A program made the translations under genes and the position numbers. A model generated the notes under the pieces. It was not told the DNA's origin and searched no databases. It saw only the letters and a list, made by a program, of their open reading frames with translations. Positions 11,679-23,699 of a stretch of 64,000 nucleotides of DNA are shown one piece after another. Numbering within the stretch: the stretch's first letter is position 1; every line of letters begins with the position of its first letter. Origin of the DNA: Ancistrus triradiatus (lineage: Eukaryota; Chordata; Actinopteri; Siluriformes; Loricariidae); NCBI GenBank assembly GCA_025084515.1, contig JAJAGP010003176.1:1-64000 (forward strand). Reading direction: 5' to 3'.

Positions 11679-13283
11679 TACAGCGGGGCAAAATAGTATT
11701 TAGTCAGCCACTGATTGTGCAAGTTCTCCTACTGAAAGATGAGAGAGGTCTGTAATTTTCATCATAGCTACACTTCAACTATGAGAGACAACATGAGGAA
11801 AAAAAATGCAGGAAATCACATTGTAGGTTTTTTAAAGAATTTAATTGTAAATCATGGTGGTGGAAAATAAGTACTTTGGTCAATAAACAAAAGTTAAAAC
11901 TCGATACTTTGTAACATAACCTTTGTTGGCAATGGACAGAGGTCAAAACGTTTCCTCCTGTAAGTCTTCACCAGGTTGGCACACACTGTAGCTGGTATAT
12001 TTGGGCCCATTCCTCCATGCAGATCTCCTCTAGAGCAGTGATGTTTTGGGGCAACGCGAACTTTCAACTTCCTCCACAAATTTTCTATGGGGTTGAGGTC
12101 TGGAGACTGGCTAGGCCACTCCAGGACATTGAAATGCTCTTTTTACGGAGCCACTCCTTCGTTGCCCGAGTGTGTTTGGGATCATTGTCATGCTGGAAGA
12201 CCCAGCCACGTTCCCATCTTCAATGCTCTCACTGATGGAAGGAGGTTTTGGCTTAAAATCTTACAATACATGGCCCCGTTCATTCTTCCCTTAACATGGA
12301 TCAGTTGTCCTGTCCTCTCTGCAGAAAAACAGCCCCAAAGCATGAATGTTTCCACCCCCATGCTTCACAGTAGGTATGGTGTTCTTCTTTCTTCCAAACA
12401 CGACAAGTTGAGTTTTACCAAAAAGTTCTATTTTGGTTTCATCTGACCCAACATGATATTCTCCCAATCCTCTTCTGGATCATCCATAAGCTCTCTGGCA
12501 AACTTCAGACGGGCCTGGACATGTACTGGCTTAAGCAGGGGGACACGCCTGGCACTGCAGGATCTGAGTCCCTCTAGGCATAGTGTGTTACTGATGGTAG
12601 CCTTTGTTACTTTGGTCCCAGCTCTCTGCAGGTCATTCATCAGGTCCCTCCAAGTAGTTCTGGTGGGATTTTTGCTCACCGTTATCATGATCATTTGACC
12701 CCACGGGGATGAGATCTTGTGTGGACCCCCAGATCGAGGGAGATTATCAGTGGTCTTGTATGTCTTCCATTTTCTTACAATTGCTCCCACAGGTGAATTT
12801 TATTCACACCAAAACCTGCTTGCCTATTGTAGATTCACTCTTCCCAGCCTGGGTGCAGGTCTACAATTTTCTTCCTGGTGTCCTTCGACAGTTCTCTTTG
12901 GTCTTGGCCATGGTTGAGTTTTGGGGTCTGACTGTCTGAGGCTGGGACAGGTGTCTTTTATACAGATAACGAGGTCAAACAGGGTTGCCATTAATACAGG
13001 GGGTAACGAGTGGAGGGACAGAAGAGCTTCTTAAAGAAGAAGCTACAGGTCTGTGAGAGCCAGAAATCTTGCTTGTTTGTGGGTGACCAAATACTTATTT
13101 TCCACCATGATTTACAATTAAATTCTTTAAAAGTCCTACAATGTGATTTCCTGGATTTTCTTTTCATTTTGTCTCTCATAGTTGAAGTGTATCTATGATG
13201 AAAATTACAGACCTCTCTCATCTTTCTAAATAGGAGAACTTGCACAGTCAGTGGCTGACTAAATACTTTTTTGCCCCACTGTA
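11679..13283 (-). mobile_element. Near full-length Tc1-like transposon (family C)
   Basis: About 1.6 kb bounded by inverted terminal repeats: cagcggggcaaaatagtatt at 11681 and, in reverse complement, cagtggggcaaaaaagtatt ending at 13281. Both are flanked by TA (11679-11680 and 13282-13283), the expected target duplication. This is the only element in the window with both ends and a complete-length transposase region. Other copies are at 30907 (+) and 41452 (-). Confidence 0.93.
11898..12911 (-). pseudogene. Tc1 transposase pseudogene (family C)
   Basis: The start codon is at 12909-12911 (minus), beginning MAKTKE. The longest intact stretch is 12790-12428. It covers the second helix-turn-helix and linker (VRKWKTYKTTDNLPRSGGPH, then RRVPLLKPVHVQARLKFARE) up to DWENIM, where extra bases shift the frame just before the WSDET box of the first catalytic Asp. 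The DLNPIENLW region (third acidic residue) is legible near 12085-12100. The C-terminus (EEWAQIPATVCANLVKTYRR) reads near 12040-11945. Several indels make it inactive. Confidence 0.9.
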
Positions 13284-13289
13284 CATGAG

Positions 13290-13545
13290 AGGAAGAAGAT
13301 GATTATATTGACAAGAGACCTGGGTTCCAGTCCCTGTGCTGAGTTTGCACATTGTCCCTCTGTCTGTGAGTGTTTCCTCTGGATTAAGTCAGTTGATGTC
13401 TCTACAAGGTCCCAGTGTGAGTGAATGAGTCTGTGTTTGTGTGCATCTACTCTCTGATTGATTCCCGCTTTGTCCAGGGATGATTCCTGCTTTGCACCCT
13501 GTGCTGCTTCAACAGGTATAGATAATGAATGTGAGTGAAAACATT
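13290..13545 (+). repeat. Degraded SINE-like repeat
   Basis: Segments such as gacctgggttccagtccctg, gagtttgcacattgtcc and gtgtttcctctgg follow the order of a widespread fish tRNA-SINE (B box, gtttgcatgttctcc, gtttcctcc), but are heavily mutated. Confidence 0.45.
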
Positions 13546-14349
13546 ACATTGGATAACAAAATAAAATCTGACACACTTAGGCTATGTCACACAGCAGGCA
13601 AATGGGCTTAAATCTTCTCACTTATTCAGATATTTCTTTAGTTCGTAAAAGGCTGTTCACACCATCGTTTTAATGTGCCCTGTATCAGACATCTGTCTGA
13701 ACAGTCAATCTGTTGCGCATGCGCCAAAGAGCACCACTTCACGTGACCCACTCGTCTGTAGGTAAACAGCATCAGGCATTTCTTTAACGGTCATGTTGAA
13801 AAGAGCACGCTGTTCTGCCACACCCACTTCTGTGGTTTGCGTCCTTGGTATCTTTAAACTTCGCTTTTTATTTTCCTTTGACGCTGCAGCCACGTCTTCC
13901 TGTGGCCGCGTTCAGCTGTTTATTTAGGCTTTTCCTCAAACACGGAGCGGTTATGATTTGTGCCTTCTAATTTGGTTTGCACAGAGACATTCTCCAAATA
14001 TTTATGAGGTCTGTTATCTTGCTATCCCACCACTAAAGCCTCCCTCACTGCTTTCATTGCTTTCATTCAAGTTGACCAGGTGGAAACAACCATACAAACC
14101 TGGATCATATTGGCTTGATGCTGCACCTTATGACTTGTTTTTGCCCAATATCTTTTTGGTTGGAGGTAACTATAGTGTTCATGGCCGTAACTAGATATGA
14201 GGACACTAAGATATGGATGTTTGTAGTTTATGGAAAGTACCGCTCCCTTATCAGCAGTTTAAACAGAAATTATATATTTATTCTACCCAGGCACCCAGGC
14301 AGAAATGTCGGATTGCAGAAAAACTCGTCATGCAGTCTTATGCAGATAC
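13546..14349. other. Intergenic, no gene recognised
   Basis: Mixed-composition spacer. Short open frames have no identifiable domain. Confidence 0.5.
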
Positions 14350-15480
14350 GTAAATGATTACAGGTGTGGTCTGATTAGACACTGGGTCTTGGAACAAGTG
14401 GACATAAAAGTGCGTCCCCTGCTGCCCTATAAAAAGGCTCTCAGAGGCTACTTTTTCATAATGCACCTCTTGGTGAGACATTGTTGACTGCCAGACATGT
14501 CTCAATTATGCACTCTAAGACATTTTACCCAGCTGACAGACTTTGAGAGGGGGCGCATCATTGGACTGAGAGAAGTAGGATGGTCATATTGGCGATTGGC
14601 CACCATCTAGCCCCTTCTGACCAAGCTGTTTGGGGGTGTTTGGAGCAGTGGTTCCATGAGGGAATGCACACATGGCGAACAGGCTCCAGATGGCTCAGAA
14701 GGACAGACAGGATCGTTTGATCCACCAACAAGCATGAACAGCTTCCACAGTTTTGTTGTCCACCATCCAGACAGGGGTGGCACCTTCACACACCCCTGTC
14801 TCTGCCCAAACCATTTCCAGGCACTCAGACGAATGGTCAACAAATGGAATTTGTTGTCACAGTGCCCATTACGTATCTTGCCATTGACAGCCAACCACCA
14901 TCACCTTCCTTTGCAGTTGTGTAGTGAACAATAAACCTAGACTGCTATGGACTGGGACTGTATCGTCTTTAGTGACAAATCCAGGTTCTGTTTGGCATCT
15001 GATGACGGTCACATTCGAGTATGGGGGCCATGTGATGAGCGATTCAGTCATGTTTTTGTGTGGAGCGACACACTGGCCCAGCTGCTTCCGAGGAATGTCT
15101 CCTCCCTTTCAACAATTCCTTGGCCTGCTTGGTCACCAGATTTATCACCAATCGAGCATTTATGGGACCAGCTGAGATGTCAGCTTCAGCAACCTACAAG
15201 TGTACAGGATCTGCAGGCCCAGCTGCAACATCTGTGTGGGCAAATGTGCCACAGGATACCATACAGACCTGTATGCCTCTATGCCCAACCATATCTCATC
15301 TTCTATCCAGGCAAGAGGTGGCCCAACAGGGTACTAGGGCCTCCTTTCAGTTGTACAGTTTTCCTTTGGCTCTAATATTGTAATCACTTCCATATGTCAT
15401 CATTTTATTCACACACATACAGTTAATTCGATTCCAACAACTTCTTCTTGGTGAGTTATTTTTTGGCAGTAAGTGTATAT
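14350..15480 (+). mobile_element. Internally deleted Tc1-like element (family D)
   Basis: A Tc1/IS630-type element of another lineage. A leader (agacattttacccagctgac) is followed by transposase pieces and a 3' AT-rich end near 15480 (tttggcagtaagtgta). I could not define the terminal repeats confidently. The N-terminal TDFERGRIIGLREVGWS motif begins near 14535. Confidence 0.8.
14535..15300 (+). pseudogene. Tc1-like transposase pseudogene (family D)
   Basis: TDFERGRIIGLREVGWSYW (near 14537) is the N-terminal helix. After several frameshifts, 14947-15300 reads MDWDCIVFSDKSRFCLASDD (FSD is the first catalytic Asp), then HIRVWGPCDERFSH. It jumps directly to WPAWSPDLSPIEHLWDQLRC (third acidic residue region) and QPTSVQDLQAQL. 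The segment with the VMVWG and QQDN boxes, and so the second Asp, is deleted near 15065-15110. Confidence 0.85.
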
Positions 15481-16227
15481 GGGTACAGTGACATCTAACA
15501 TATTGTCAGAGTGAGACAGGAAAGGCAGAAAAAGTTGTATTTCAAGAGTACCCAATGAGCAGTGAGGGCTGATTCTCAACCGGTGGCAACTGGTCTTTTT
15601 TTAACTAGGGGAAGCACATACGTTCACAAATTATGATTTTACTTTCCAGCCATAGTAGTATGCTTCTTATATTCCTCCAGCTGAGCTGCAGCTAGTTGTC
15701 TTGCCTAATACAAAGTTGTTGTAGACAGTAACACATGTTGCTGTTTTATGTTTATAAATGGTAACTATTTTAAATGATTCCTGATTTACAGTTGGTTACC
15801 GCCTTGTAACAAGCTGAGAGTTTGACCAATCATCATAAGAGACGCCGTGCAACAGCTGGGACAAGTAAAAAGAGCATGGTCCAGCAGAGACATGCAGTCA
15901 CAGACGCTGTTATATCTCAATAATGTAATGAAATGTGTCATCATTATGTTTTAAAACAAAGGTTTTTCTCTCTGATCTGTTACAAAAGTCATTTCTCTAT
16001 GATTCTGTTCCTTTTTATTATTCGTTCCCATTGTTGAATGAGTAAATATCTGATCTTAATTGACAACAAGGGCCGTTCGGGGCACAGATGTGAGTTGAAG
16101 CCATTTGAAAATGTAACGGGTTCTTCCTTGGTCCATCTCACATCTTTCCAGCAAGTGATAATGAAAATAGGGCTTAGATCCTATACACTGCTCAAAAACA
16201 CACCGAAAACCGTGGAATAAAATGTGA
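15481..16227. other. Intergenic, no gene recognised
   Basis: No coding or repeat content I can name. Confidence 0.5.
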
Positions 16228-16445
16228 CACAAACAGGCTTCCACAACATTTCTCCTGGATTAAGGTCAGGACTGTGACTTGGCCATTGAAAAACATTAAT
16301 CTTAGTCTTCTTAATCATTTTCTGTTGGAATGATTTGTGTGCTTTGGGTCGTTGTCTTGCAGCATGAGTCACATTCTCTTGAGATTCGGTTGAAGGACAA
16401 GTTGTGCTGACATTTTCCTGTAGAAATTGCTGGTATAATTCAGAA
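16228..16445 (-). pseudogene. Tc1 transposase C-terminal fragment
   Basis: The minus strand reads QQFLQENVS, a degraded QQDN region (HAARQRPKAHKSFQQ) and KINVFQWPSHSPDLNPGEML, which is the region between the second and third catalytic residues. Neither element end is present. It lies head to head with the plus-strand fragment starting at 16465, suggesting rearrangement. Confidence 0.85.
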
Positions 16446-16464
16446 TATATTGTTGAATTTGTTG

Positions 16465-17180
16465 AATATTGTTAAATGAGACAGAAATATCATAATTGGT
16501 CATTTATTTATTGAGGAGAATGATCCAATATTACATATTAGTGAGTGGCAAAAGTATGTGAACCTCTAGGATTGGCAGTTAATTTGAAGGTGAAATTAGA
16601 GTCAGGTGTTTTCAATCAATGGGATGCCAATCAGGTGTGAGGGGACCCCCTGTTTTATTTAAAGAACAGGGATCTATCAAAGTCTGCTCTTCACAACACA
16701 TGTTTGTGAAATGGTACGAACAAAGGAGATTTCTGAGGAGCTCAGAGAAAGAGTTGTTGATGCTCATCAGGCTGGAAAAGGTTACAAAACCATCTCTAAA
16801 GAGTTTGGACTCCACCAATCCACAGTCAGACAGATAGTGTACAAATGGAGGAAATTCAAGACCATTGTTACCCTCCCCAGGAGTGGTCGACCAACAAAGA
16901 TCACTCCAAGAGCAAGGCATGTAATAGTTGGCGAGGTCACAAAGGACCCCAGGGTAACTTCTAAGCAAACTGAAGGCCTCTCTCACATTGGCTAATGTTA
17001 ATGTTCATGAGTCCACCATCAGAAGAACACTGAACAACAATGGTGTGCATGGCAGGGTTGCAGGGAGAAAGCCACTGCTCTCCAAAAAGAACATTGCTGC
17101 TCGTCTGCAGTTTGCTTAAGATCACGTAGACGAGCCAGAAGGCTATTGGAAGAATGTTTTGTGGACAAGTGAAACCAGCA
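16465..17180 (+). mobile_element. Tc1-like transposon, truncated at both ends (family A)
   Basis: Homology starts inside the 5' untranslated segment (the terminal repeat is missing) and stops just after the WTDET box near 17176. Transposase frame 16711-16995 begins MVRTKEISEELRERVVDAHQ and covers the full paired-like domain (STVRQIVYKWRKFKTIVTLP, RSGRPTKITPRARHVI). An extra A near 16968 then shifts the frame. Later ESTIRRTLNNNGVHGR and KKNIAARLQFA follow, then TAA. The catalytic box reads WTSET, so the Asp codon is replaced by AGT. Confidence 0.92.
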
Positions 17181-17184
17181 TCAC

Positions 17185-19455
17185 AAGCCAGGGTCAGTGT
17201 GACTCCTAACATAAACAAACATTCTTTTAATTGTGGTGCTGAGTTTATTTTGTAGTGGCTATACTTAACTGTAAACATTTAAAAGTCAGAGAGAAAAGAC
17301 AATGGGGAGTGTGAGAGTAGGTAACTATAAAGGAGTCAATAAACAAAAGTACTTAACTCAGTTAAATGGAATGCTGAAGATGGCATGAAAATTGTTTATG
17401 GAATTTGGTATATTGTAGTGGTCTATTAATATGAAGTGGGTCATATTTCAGCAGTTGAGTTGGTTACAGTCCTGGTGGTGATATGTAAGGATCTGGCATG
17501 CTTAGGGAGACAAAATATGTGTGGGTTGGTGGATGAGTAGGTGTTGGTTTGTGTTTACAGATGCTGGTTGGCCTAAGGCTGTTTTCCTGTTTTTATTTCA
17601 TGGCCCTAACATGCAAACATGGCTGATAATATCGGACATGGAAAAGGCCTTGATTCCACCCATGTGATACAGATGGAAAAGGCGGGGGTAGAGATTTGCA
17701 TGGGGACAGAGAATAGAAGTCACACTTTGGATAATATGATAGTATGAGAAAACCAGCAGCCTTTTGTAACAACCTAAAGCTAAACATGTTTTTGTGCTGA
17801 AATATTGTGAAGCATTTTCATTTTTTCATAGTGAAGGAAGTGAGAATATCTGATGTTGTTTCTCACTTCCTCCTGTAAAACGGCTAGCTTATTGCATAAT
17901 CTTTTCAGTTTTTTTTTATCACATACTGAAAACACACATCCATATAATTCTGTCCAGTTATGGTTTGAGGGTAATGCTGAACAAAATAATTTGTAGTTGG
18001 ACTATTGTTGTCAGTTTTTTTTTATATAAAATGCTTATAATTGCATTACAGTTACTGACATGATTGATAATCACTGTACAATGTCAAAAACCCTAAAACT
18101 TTCAGTTTATTTACATTTAAAGAGTCTTTAGATATGCAAAACAAAGCCAAATTCATGCATTTGGGATTTTCTGTAATTAGGTCCTGTAGGGAATATTGGT
18201 TGCCACTGCCATTGTTGTATTTGTATTGCTATGGGTTTCAGCATAGAAGTAAGGAGGAGTATGGTTAAATATCCCTGAAAGTAATACACAATCTGATAGC
18301 ATTACATCTTCAGAGGAAAACGTGTATTGTAATGTATTGTATTAGATTACATTTTAAAGTAACTATCATAACGATCTCAGTTTGTTTGTTTGCATTCTTA
18401 GCCCCAGCTTTTGTATTCGTGTCACACATTTGGCTGGAGTTTCAAGTCTGGTCTTTTTATTGCGCACCACTTATGCCACTGCCTGGGGCAGGACCGAGCG
18501 AGGCTTTGTGTTGTTGTGTGTCTCTGGCTGTGTATGCCAGTAACTCTATGATGAGGGTTGGCATGTGGGAACAGTGATAAAGGAAAAAGGGGAGATTGTA
18601 AAATCACAGACAGACATTGTTGTTTTGTCTGCACTGCTGGTAAATGGGGACCTCTGATCACCCTTGTAGCTTGGACTCTGTGACCCCGTGCATTTGTTAA
18701 AAGTCGGAGTGGGACTTGGCATGGCTGAATGAGGTAATACCTCCAGAATGCCCTCCCACCACCTAAAGAAAGAGCACATTCATGCAGCGGGGCACGAGAT
18801 CGCTAGTGACAGCAGTGACAAAGGCCCTTGTCAGCCCTTTCTCCAAATGTCAATAACTCCAGGCTGACTGGTTCTAAACATGGCAACAACTAGCGTGTTT
18901 TTGACCAGAAGGTTAACAGTGGGCAGGAGATGTAGTGCTTTGGCAAGTCACCAGCTTTTTCTTAACCGAGGGGTGGTGGACTCAGATATAATGTAGCTGG
19001 TAACTATGGAATATCTTTAAAACTACAAAATGTCTGCTATGTTAGCTAAATTGTGTGTGGAAAATCTGAGCTAGTCACTAGGAAAGCACTTTCATGTTGC
19101 TGCAGATGTTTCACACAGAATATTTTATGCTAACATCTGGCCCAAGTTTGAATGTAAGAAACTGAATATAGTAAGTTGATATGGAAAAGAGCAGTGTTTA
19201 TAGCCATGTTATGATGTGTGCTGCAACTCTATACACATCAATGGTGGGGCACATGTTCGCCTAAAGTCATATCATATTATTAGCTAGCCATAGCGTTCTT
19301 ATGTCTCTGCGGTGGGGATGCAGTCCGTTACATTACATAGTGATTGCTGATTCCTGATTTACTGTGAGATGTCAACCAATCATGGTAAGAGAAGCCATTT
19401 ATTCAGTTAGGAAGTTCATCCTATTTTTTAAACGCATACATGTTTACTTCAAAGA
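17185..19455. other. Intergenic, no gene recognised
   Basis: More than 2 kb of AT-rich DNA without recognised repeats. Open frames of up to 81 codons overlap on both strands near 18330-18780 and show no domain. Confidence 0.55.
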
Positions 19456-19459
19456 CTCC

Positions 19460-19975
19460 CAGAGCTTCGATACATGGATTTTTTTTATCGTCATCGGTCC
19501 GATATAAAAGTATTAGCTGATATTAAAACTCATATTTATTATATATTTTTATATGAATATTTATTTGGTTTTCTTTTGTCTGTTATTCATGAACTAAAAT
19601 ATCTGATGTTGCTGAGTGTATATTTCTGTCTGCAGTTATGTTCTCTCTTGAGGTTTCTCAGTCATAAGCTTACTTACACACTTAATTGTTCTGGTTGCTG
19701 CCTTTTTAAAGGACGGTTGGAAAATAAAATGGACCTAAACCATTTTTATTTTGTGTGAACTTATGTGCAACTTATGTTTACAGTAATCGCCATGTCTGAT
19801 TTACCTATTTTATTGCTATGTAAAATGAATTACTGATCCAGTTTTGAACAGCAGTTCATATACGGATTACAATGTGGACTTAGATAGGGTAAATCATCGG
19901 TTTTAATATCGGTATCGGTCACAGAAATGTACTAATAATCGGTTATCATATTGGCAAATATCAGTGTAACCCTAA
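19460..19975. repeat. TCGG-rich interspersed repeat
   Basis: The ends carry repeated ATCGGT/TCGG words: atcgtcatcggtccgatat at about 19488, and atcggttttaatatcggtat with aatcggttatc near 19900-19945. The subterminal word enrichment suggests a non-autonomous DNA transposon. The superfamily is unresolved. Confidence 0.5.
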
Positions 19976-20815
19976 GAATATTTAAGTCTTAGTGTCTTTG
20001 ATACACAGTTTATAGCTCCAGGGGTCTGATTTGCTTAACCTCTTTTCCATTCACTTGAAAAGTGCATTCATTAATAATTCGATTCTCTTCTGAATACATA
20101 TATTATGGAAATGTATGGTGCATGCCTATCAAAATAAGCCCATCAAGGGCCTGGGAAAATAGTTTGAAAAACACTGAAGTAAAAAAAGCTTTATGACTCA
20201 TTATTTGTGTTTCATGCCGCTCCTATCAATCTTGTTATGACTCCCAACGTATTTCCAACAAGCCTTTGTTTAAACTTCTACAGAATACTAACATGGTGGA
20301 ATCCAGTCCTAACGATACATTCATCACCAAGTCTGAACTGGGAAGTGACATTTAAGTAGTGAAAAATCAAGTTGAAAGTCCCTGCACTGTAATTTCCACT
20401 CAGAAATTCCAAGTTATTTGAAAGCTCTGAATTCACTGCATTAATATTCAGCGTTGTCTAGAAGGTGACCCGCATACTGTGTCTGTGCAGCCATTTACAT
20501 GGATTTGTGAATATTATATGCTTAATGTTCACCAGTGTACGGCTGTATGTAGAGTAAACACTGTAGAGTAAACCTCCTGGGCATTTAAAAAGCAATTTAA
20601 GAACATTTATATCCACAGAGAAAACAAATAAGTGCTGTCATCATATAAGCATCCATATTTTTTGCTGAGTTGAGATAAACACTCAGTTGAAAAAAGCAAG
20701 AAAAGGTTCTCTGTTGTTATGAATACAGAATGAGGCAGATTTGTTTTTTCTGTGGGCAAATAAACCCTACAATCTACTTCAAAATATTGTTCTTTACTAT
20801 TCTTATGTGAGAAAT
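19976..20815. other. Intergenic, no gene recognised
   Basis: AT-rich spacer, nothing recognised. Confidence 0.5.
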
Positions 20816-20817
20816 AC

Positions 20818-21910
20818 ACTACATGGCCAAAAGTACAGTATTTGCCCTTTCAAATTGGTGGCTTTGACTATCTGAACAACATTCTTTGCTAACAGGTACC
20901 GTATTTTCCGGGATATAAAGCGCACCGGATTATAAGACGCGATATCAACGATCGGCTGCTAACGGATCTATGTTCATACATAAAGCGCACCGGGTTATAA
21001 GGCGCATGAAATGAAACAAAACTCTTAAGTTCCCTCAGAAGCTCAGTTTGGTCTTTACCTGGCGCAGGGTGTCTTCTTGCTTCCTCCACTTCCGTACCAC
21101 TGATTCGTTAATGTTGAATTCTCTCACAGCTGCTCTATGTCCATGTTGTACTGCGTGACTGATAGCGTTGGTTTTTTGAAAATCCGCTTCGAAAATGAAT
21201 GAATGAATGCACGTACCCTAATGCTGAAGCACCATTGCCTTAAGCTTCGTAACTTACCAAGGCTGTGCTAAAACATTTTGACAGATTTATGAGCACCGTG
21301 TACCATCTACAATCGGTTCTTGGTCAGAAAGCACAACCAGAATTAATTCATACATTAGACGCACCGCATTTAAAGGCGCACTGTCGATTTTTGAGAAAGT
21401 TAAAGGATTTTAAGTGCGCCTTATGGTCCGAAAAATACGGTACATAAAATTAAGTATGTACCCTTGCAATCCCTTTCAAACAACACTGGCAATGGAATGG
21501 TTTATGGTTTAAAGATCACAGTGACTTTCAACATTGTAGCTGCATAGAATTCCACCTTTGTAATGGGTCAGTTCAAACACATGCCCACAGAACAGAACTT
21601 GTAAGTGCTGATGTGCATAGTTCTCTTGTCCTCAGTACACAACTCCAGCACATTTCTCAATATGTGATGCAACAGCTGTCGTGGTTTATGGTTTGACTAT
21701 GACAAGACTATAGTACCCATTTATAGGCTGATGTGGTGTAAAGAACACATACTCTGGAGCAGTGGATAAACACCTTATGAATCACATCAAAGGACGAATT
21801 TGAATATGGTGGATGGCAGGACAACACTACCTGTCTGAAAGCATAGCACCAACTATAAAACGTTTGGAGGAGTGGGGTATAATGACCTCAGATTAACGTT
21901 GGTTTGGACT
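20818..21910 (+). mobile_element. Degraded Tc1-like element split by a MITE
   Basis: The left end matches a common fish Tc1-type terminal repeat (acactacatggccaaaagta). The leader (attctttgctaacagg) is interrupted at 20897 by the pogo-like MITE and resumes at 21443 (cataaaattaagtatgtacc). Transposase remnants follow: gtgactttcaacattgtagc, then gtggtgtaaagaacacatac...ctctggagcagtgg, then aggacgaatttgaatatgg and aacactacctgtctgaaagc. These correspond to the region before and after the first catalytic Asp. Large deletions remove most of the gene. Confidence 0.7.
20897..21442 (-). mobile_element. pogo-like MITE (taccgtatttt ends)
   Basis: 546 bp with near-perfect inverted ends, TACCGTATTTTCCGG and CCGAAAAATACGGTA, including TA at both borders. 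Subterminal ataaagcgcaccg-type words repeat several times. On the minus strand the interior encodes a remnant of a CENP-B/Brinker-like helix-turn-helix (REFNINES, VRKWRKQE in relatives). This links it to the pogo branch of Tc1/mariner elements. No catalytic domain is present. A second copy is at 35545-36167. Confidence 0.8.
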
Positions 21911-21914
21911 GGGT

Positions 21915-23035
21915 TGGTATTGTAATAGTCAACAAGATCTAATGGAAGGTTTCCTCATACATTTGGGCATGTGCTGTATGTCTGTATGCAACTAGACAGA
22001 ACAAAACATGAAGCCAAAGTATTCAAAAATAGTTCCTCCAAAATTGTGTTCCACCTTTTAACCACTCCAGTTTTACACAATGCCCCTTTAAGCTGGTTAA
22101 TCATCACTGTTGCAAATCCCACACCTCAGAATTTACATCCAACCAAAATAAACTAATTTCCATGATGCTGGCATTGGTTTGGTTTATCTCTCTCCATCAC
22201 ATTCATGAACGGTACAGGCAGTTTTGTACTATTTACTGTAATGAAAAGTGCTGATTTAGTGTGGGTGCCTGTTTGTCTCCCTTAATTACTACCATCACAT
22301 TAAATGTTGACTAATGCACATTTTTCATGCATCATATGTCCACAAAGTGAGATCATGGACATGCATTGTGTTGAGCCATTTTTACATACAGGCAACCCAA
22401 ATACCCCCCTGTGATGTGCATTCTAACACAAAAACACTACTGCAAATATAAACAAGGTCTTCCACATTGCTCAATTTGCTGACTGATTCTGGGAGTGCTG
22501 TATCAGTGTGGAGCACTGTGGGGCAACTTACTGTTTATCAAACCTCTCCAAGCTTTCCAGAAGAAACACTAAAGATTTTGTGCTTTACAAGTCCACAGGA
22601 ATCTTATCACATTGGTGATGGATTTGCCCTTGGATAAGCTTTGATGCTGCTTTTGATTCTCTAATACAGCTATTGCTAGAAACAGGTCCTTTTCCCTGTG
22701 TGCTATCTATCTATGCGCTACCATAAATAAGGAGCTAAAATAGTCCTAAAATAGTGTTCTAAGAACTACAATGATCCCATGTTCCTTGCGGCACTGTTTT
22801 AAGAACGATGAAAAAGTTCCTCCGGTGCGAAAGCACCTAATTTAGCGAGCAAATATCCCCACAAGAATACAAAGATCTGGTATGTTTTACTTTGTGGGAA
22901 CATTTTGCTGGTCCCAACAGAGAAAACAGCTTTTTTACAGGAACTGCAACTTTCCTTTGAAAAACCAAAAGATATCTATTAGGTTATTGGGGTGAAGGTT
23001 GGTGTAGTTGTATCATTAATAAGCTATAGTAGTCA
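21915..23035. other. Intergenic with weak repeat content
   Basis: No gene recognised. The segment 22740-22970 (ttcctccggtgcgaaagcac, then tttgtgggaacattttgctg) resembles degenerate fish interspersed repeats, but I cannot assign a family. Confidence 0.45.
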
Positions 23036-23044
23036 TTATGGTGA

Positions 23045-23697
23045 TCAGAGACGTTGGGTTGCTGTCTTCTGCCTCCCGTGGGGTTGCCGATGTCTCATGT
23101 GATCTCTCTTGGCTGTGTTTCCTACCAGTTCTCCTCTTTCTAGCTATGCTGCTATAGCTAATGCTGCCGGGGTCTCATGCTACACATGGCATCAGTGATT
23201 GTTAATAGACACTGTGCTCTTAATCAATAACTATTTACATCTCCTGGTTTCTGTCTGAGCTGTGTTCCTGAGCCGGTTCCAGTCCCACCCATGATGTTCT
23301 TCCACTTCAGCTTCGCTCAAGGTGTTTCCTTCATGGCCTCCAGTCCCACCATGCCCGTGCCGCAGTGGCTCTCTCCCTCCTCTGGGGACGAAGTGGCGCC
23401 AAGGACGTTCCTGCTTAGACTCAGGATCCTGGAGTGACTCTGTGTATCGGACTACTTAACGCCTACTTAACTACTTAATTTATCATCTATGCCGCCCAAG
23501 GCATAGTCCTGGTCCTGGTCCTCCCAAGGTTTCTTCCTCATAATGCTTAGGGAGTTTTTCCTTGCCACTGTCGCCCTAGGCTTGCTCAATTTGGGATTGG
23601 ACATAGATATTAGGAGATAATCTAAAATAGTAAAGTTGCTTTTTGACAATGCTCCATTGTAAAAAGTGTTATATAAATAAATCTGACTTGACTTGAT
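23045..23697 (+). repeat. Interspersed repeat, LINE/SINE-type 3' region
   Basis: Higher-GC segment ending gtgttatataaataaatctg plus the short tandem gacttgacttga, a typical retroposon tail. The preceding part (ccaaggtttcttcctcat, agggagtttttccttgccac, tcgccctaggcttgctca) matches a very common teleost interspersed sequence I recognise from memory. I cannot confirm the family. It carries no reverse-transcriptase motif. Confidence 0.6.
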
Positions 23698-23699
23698 TG

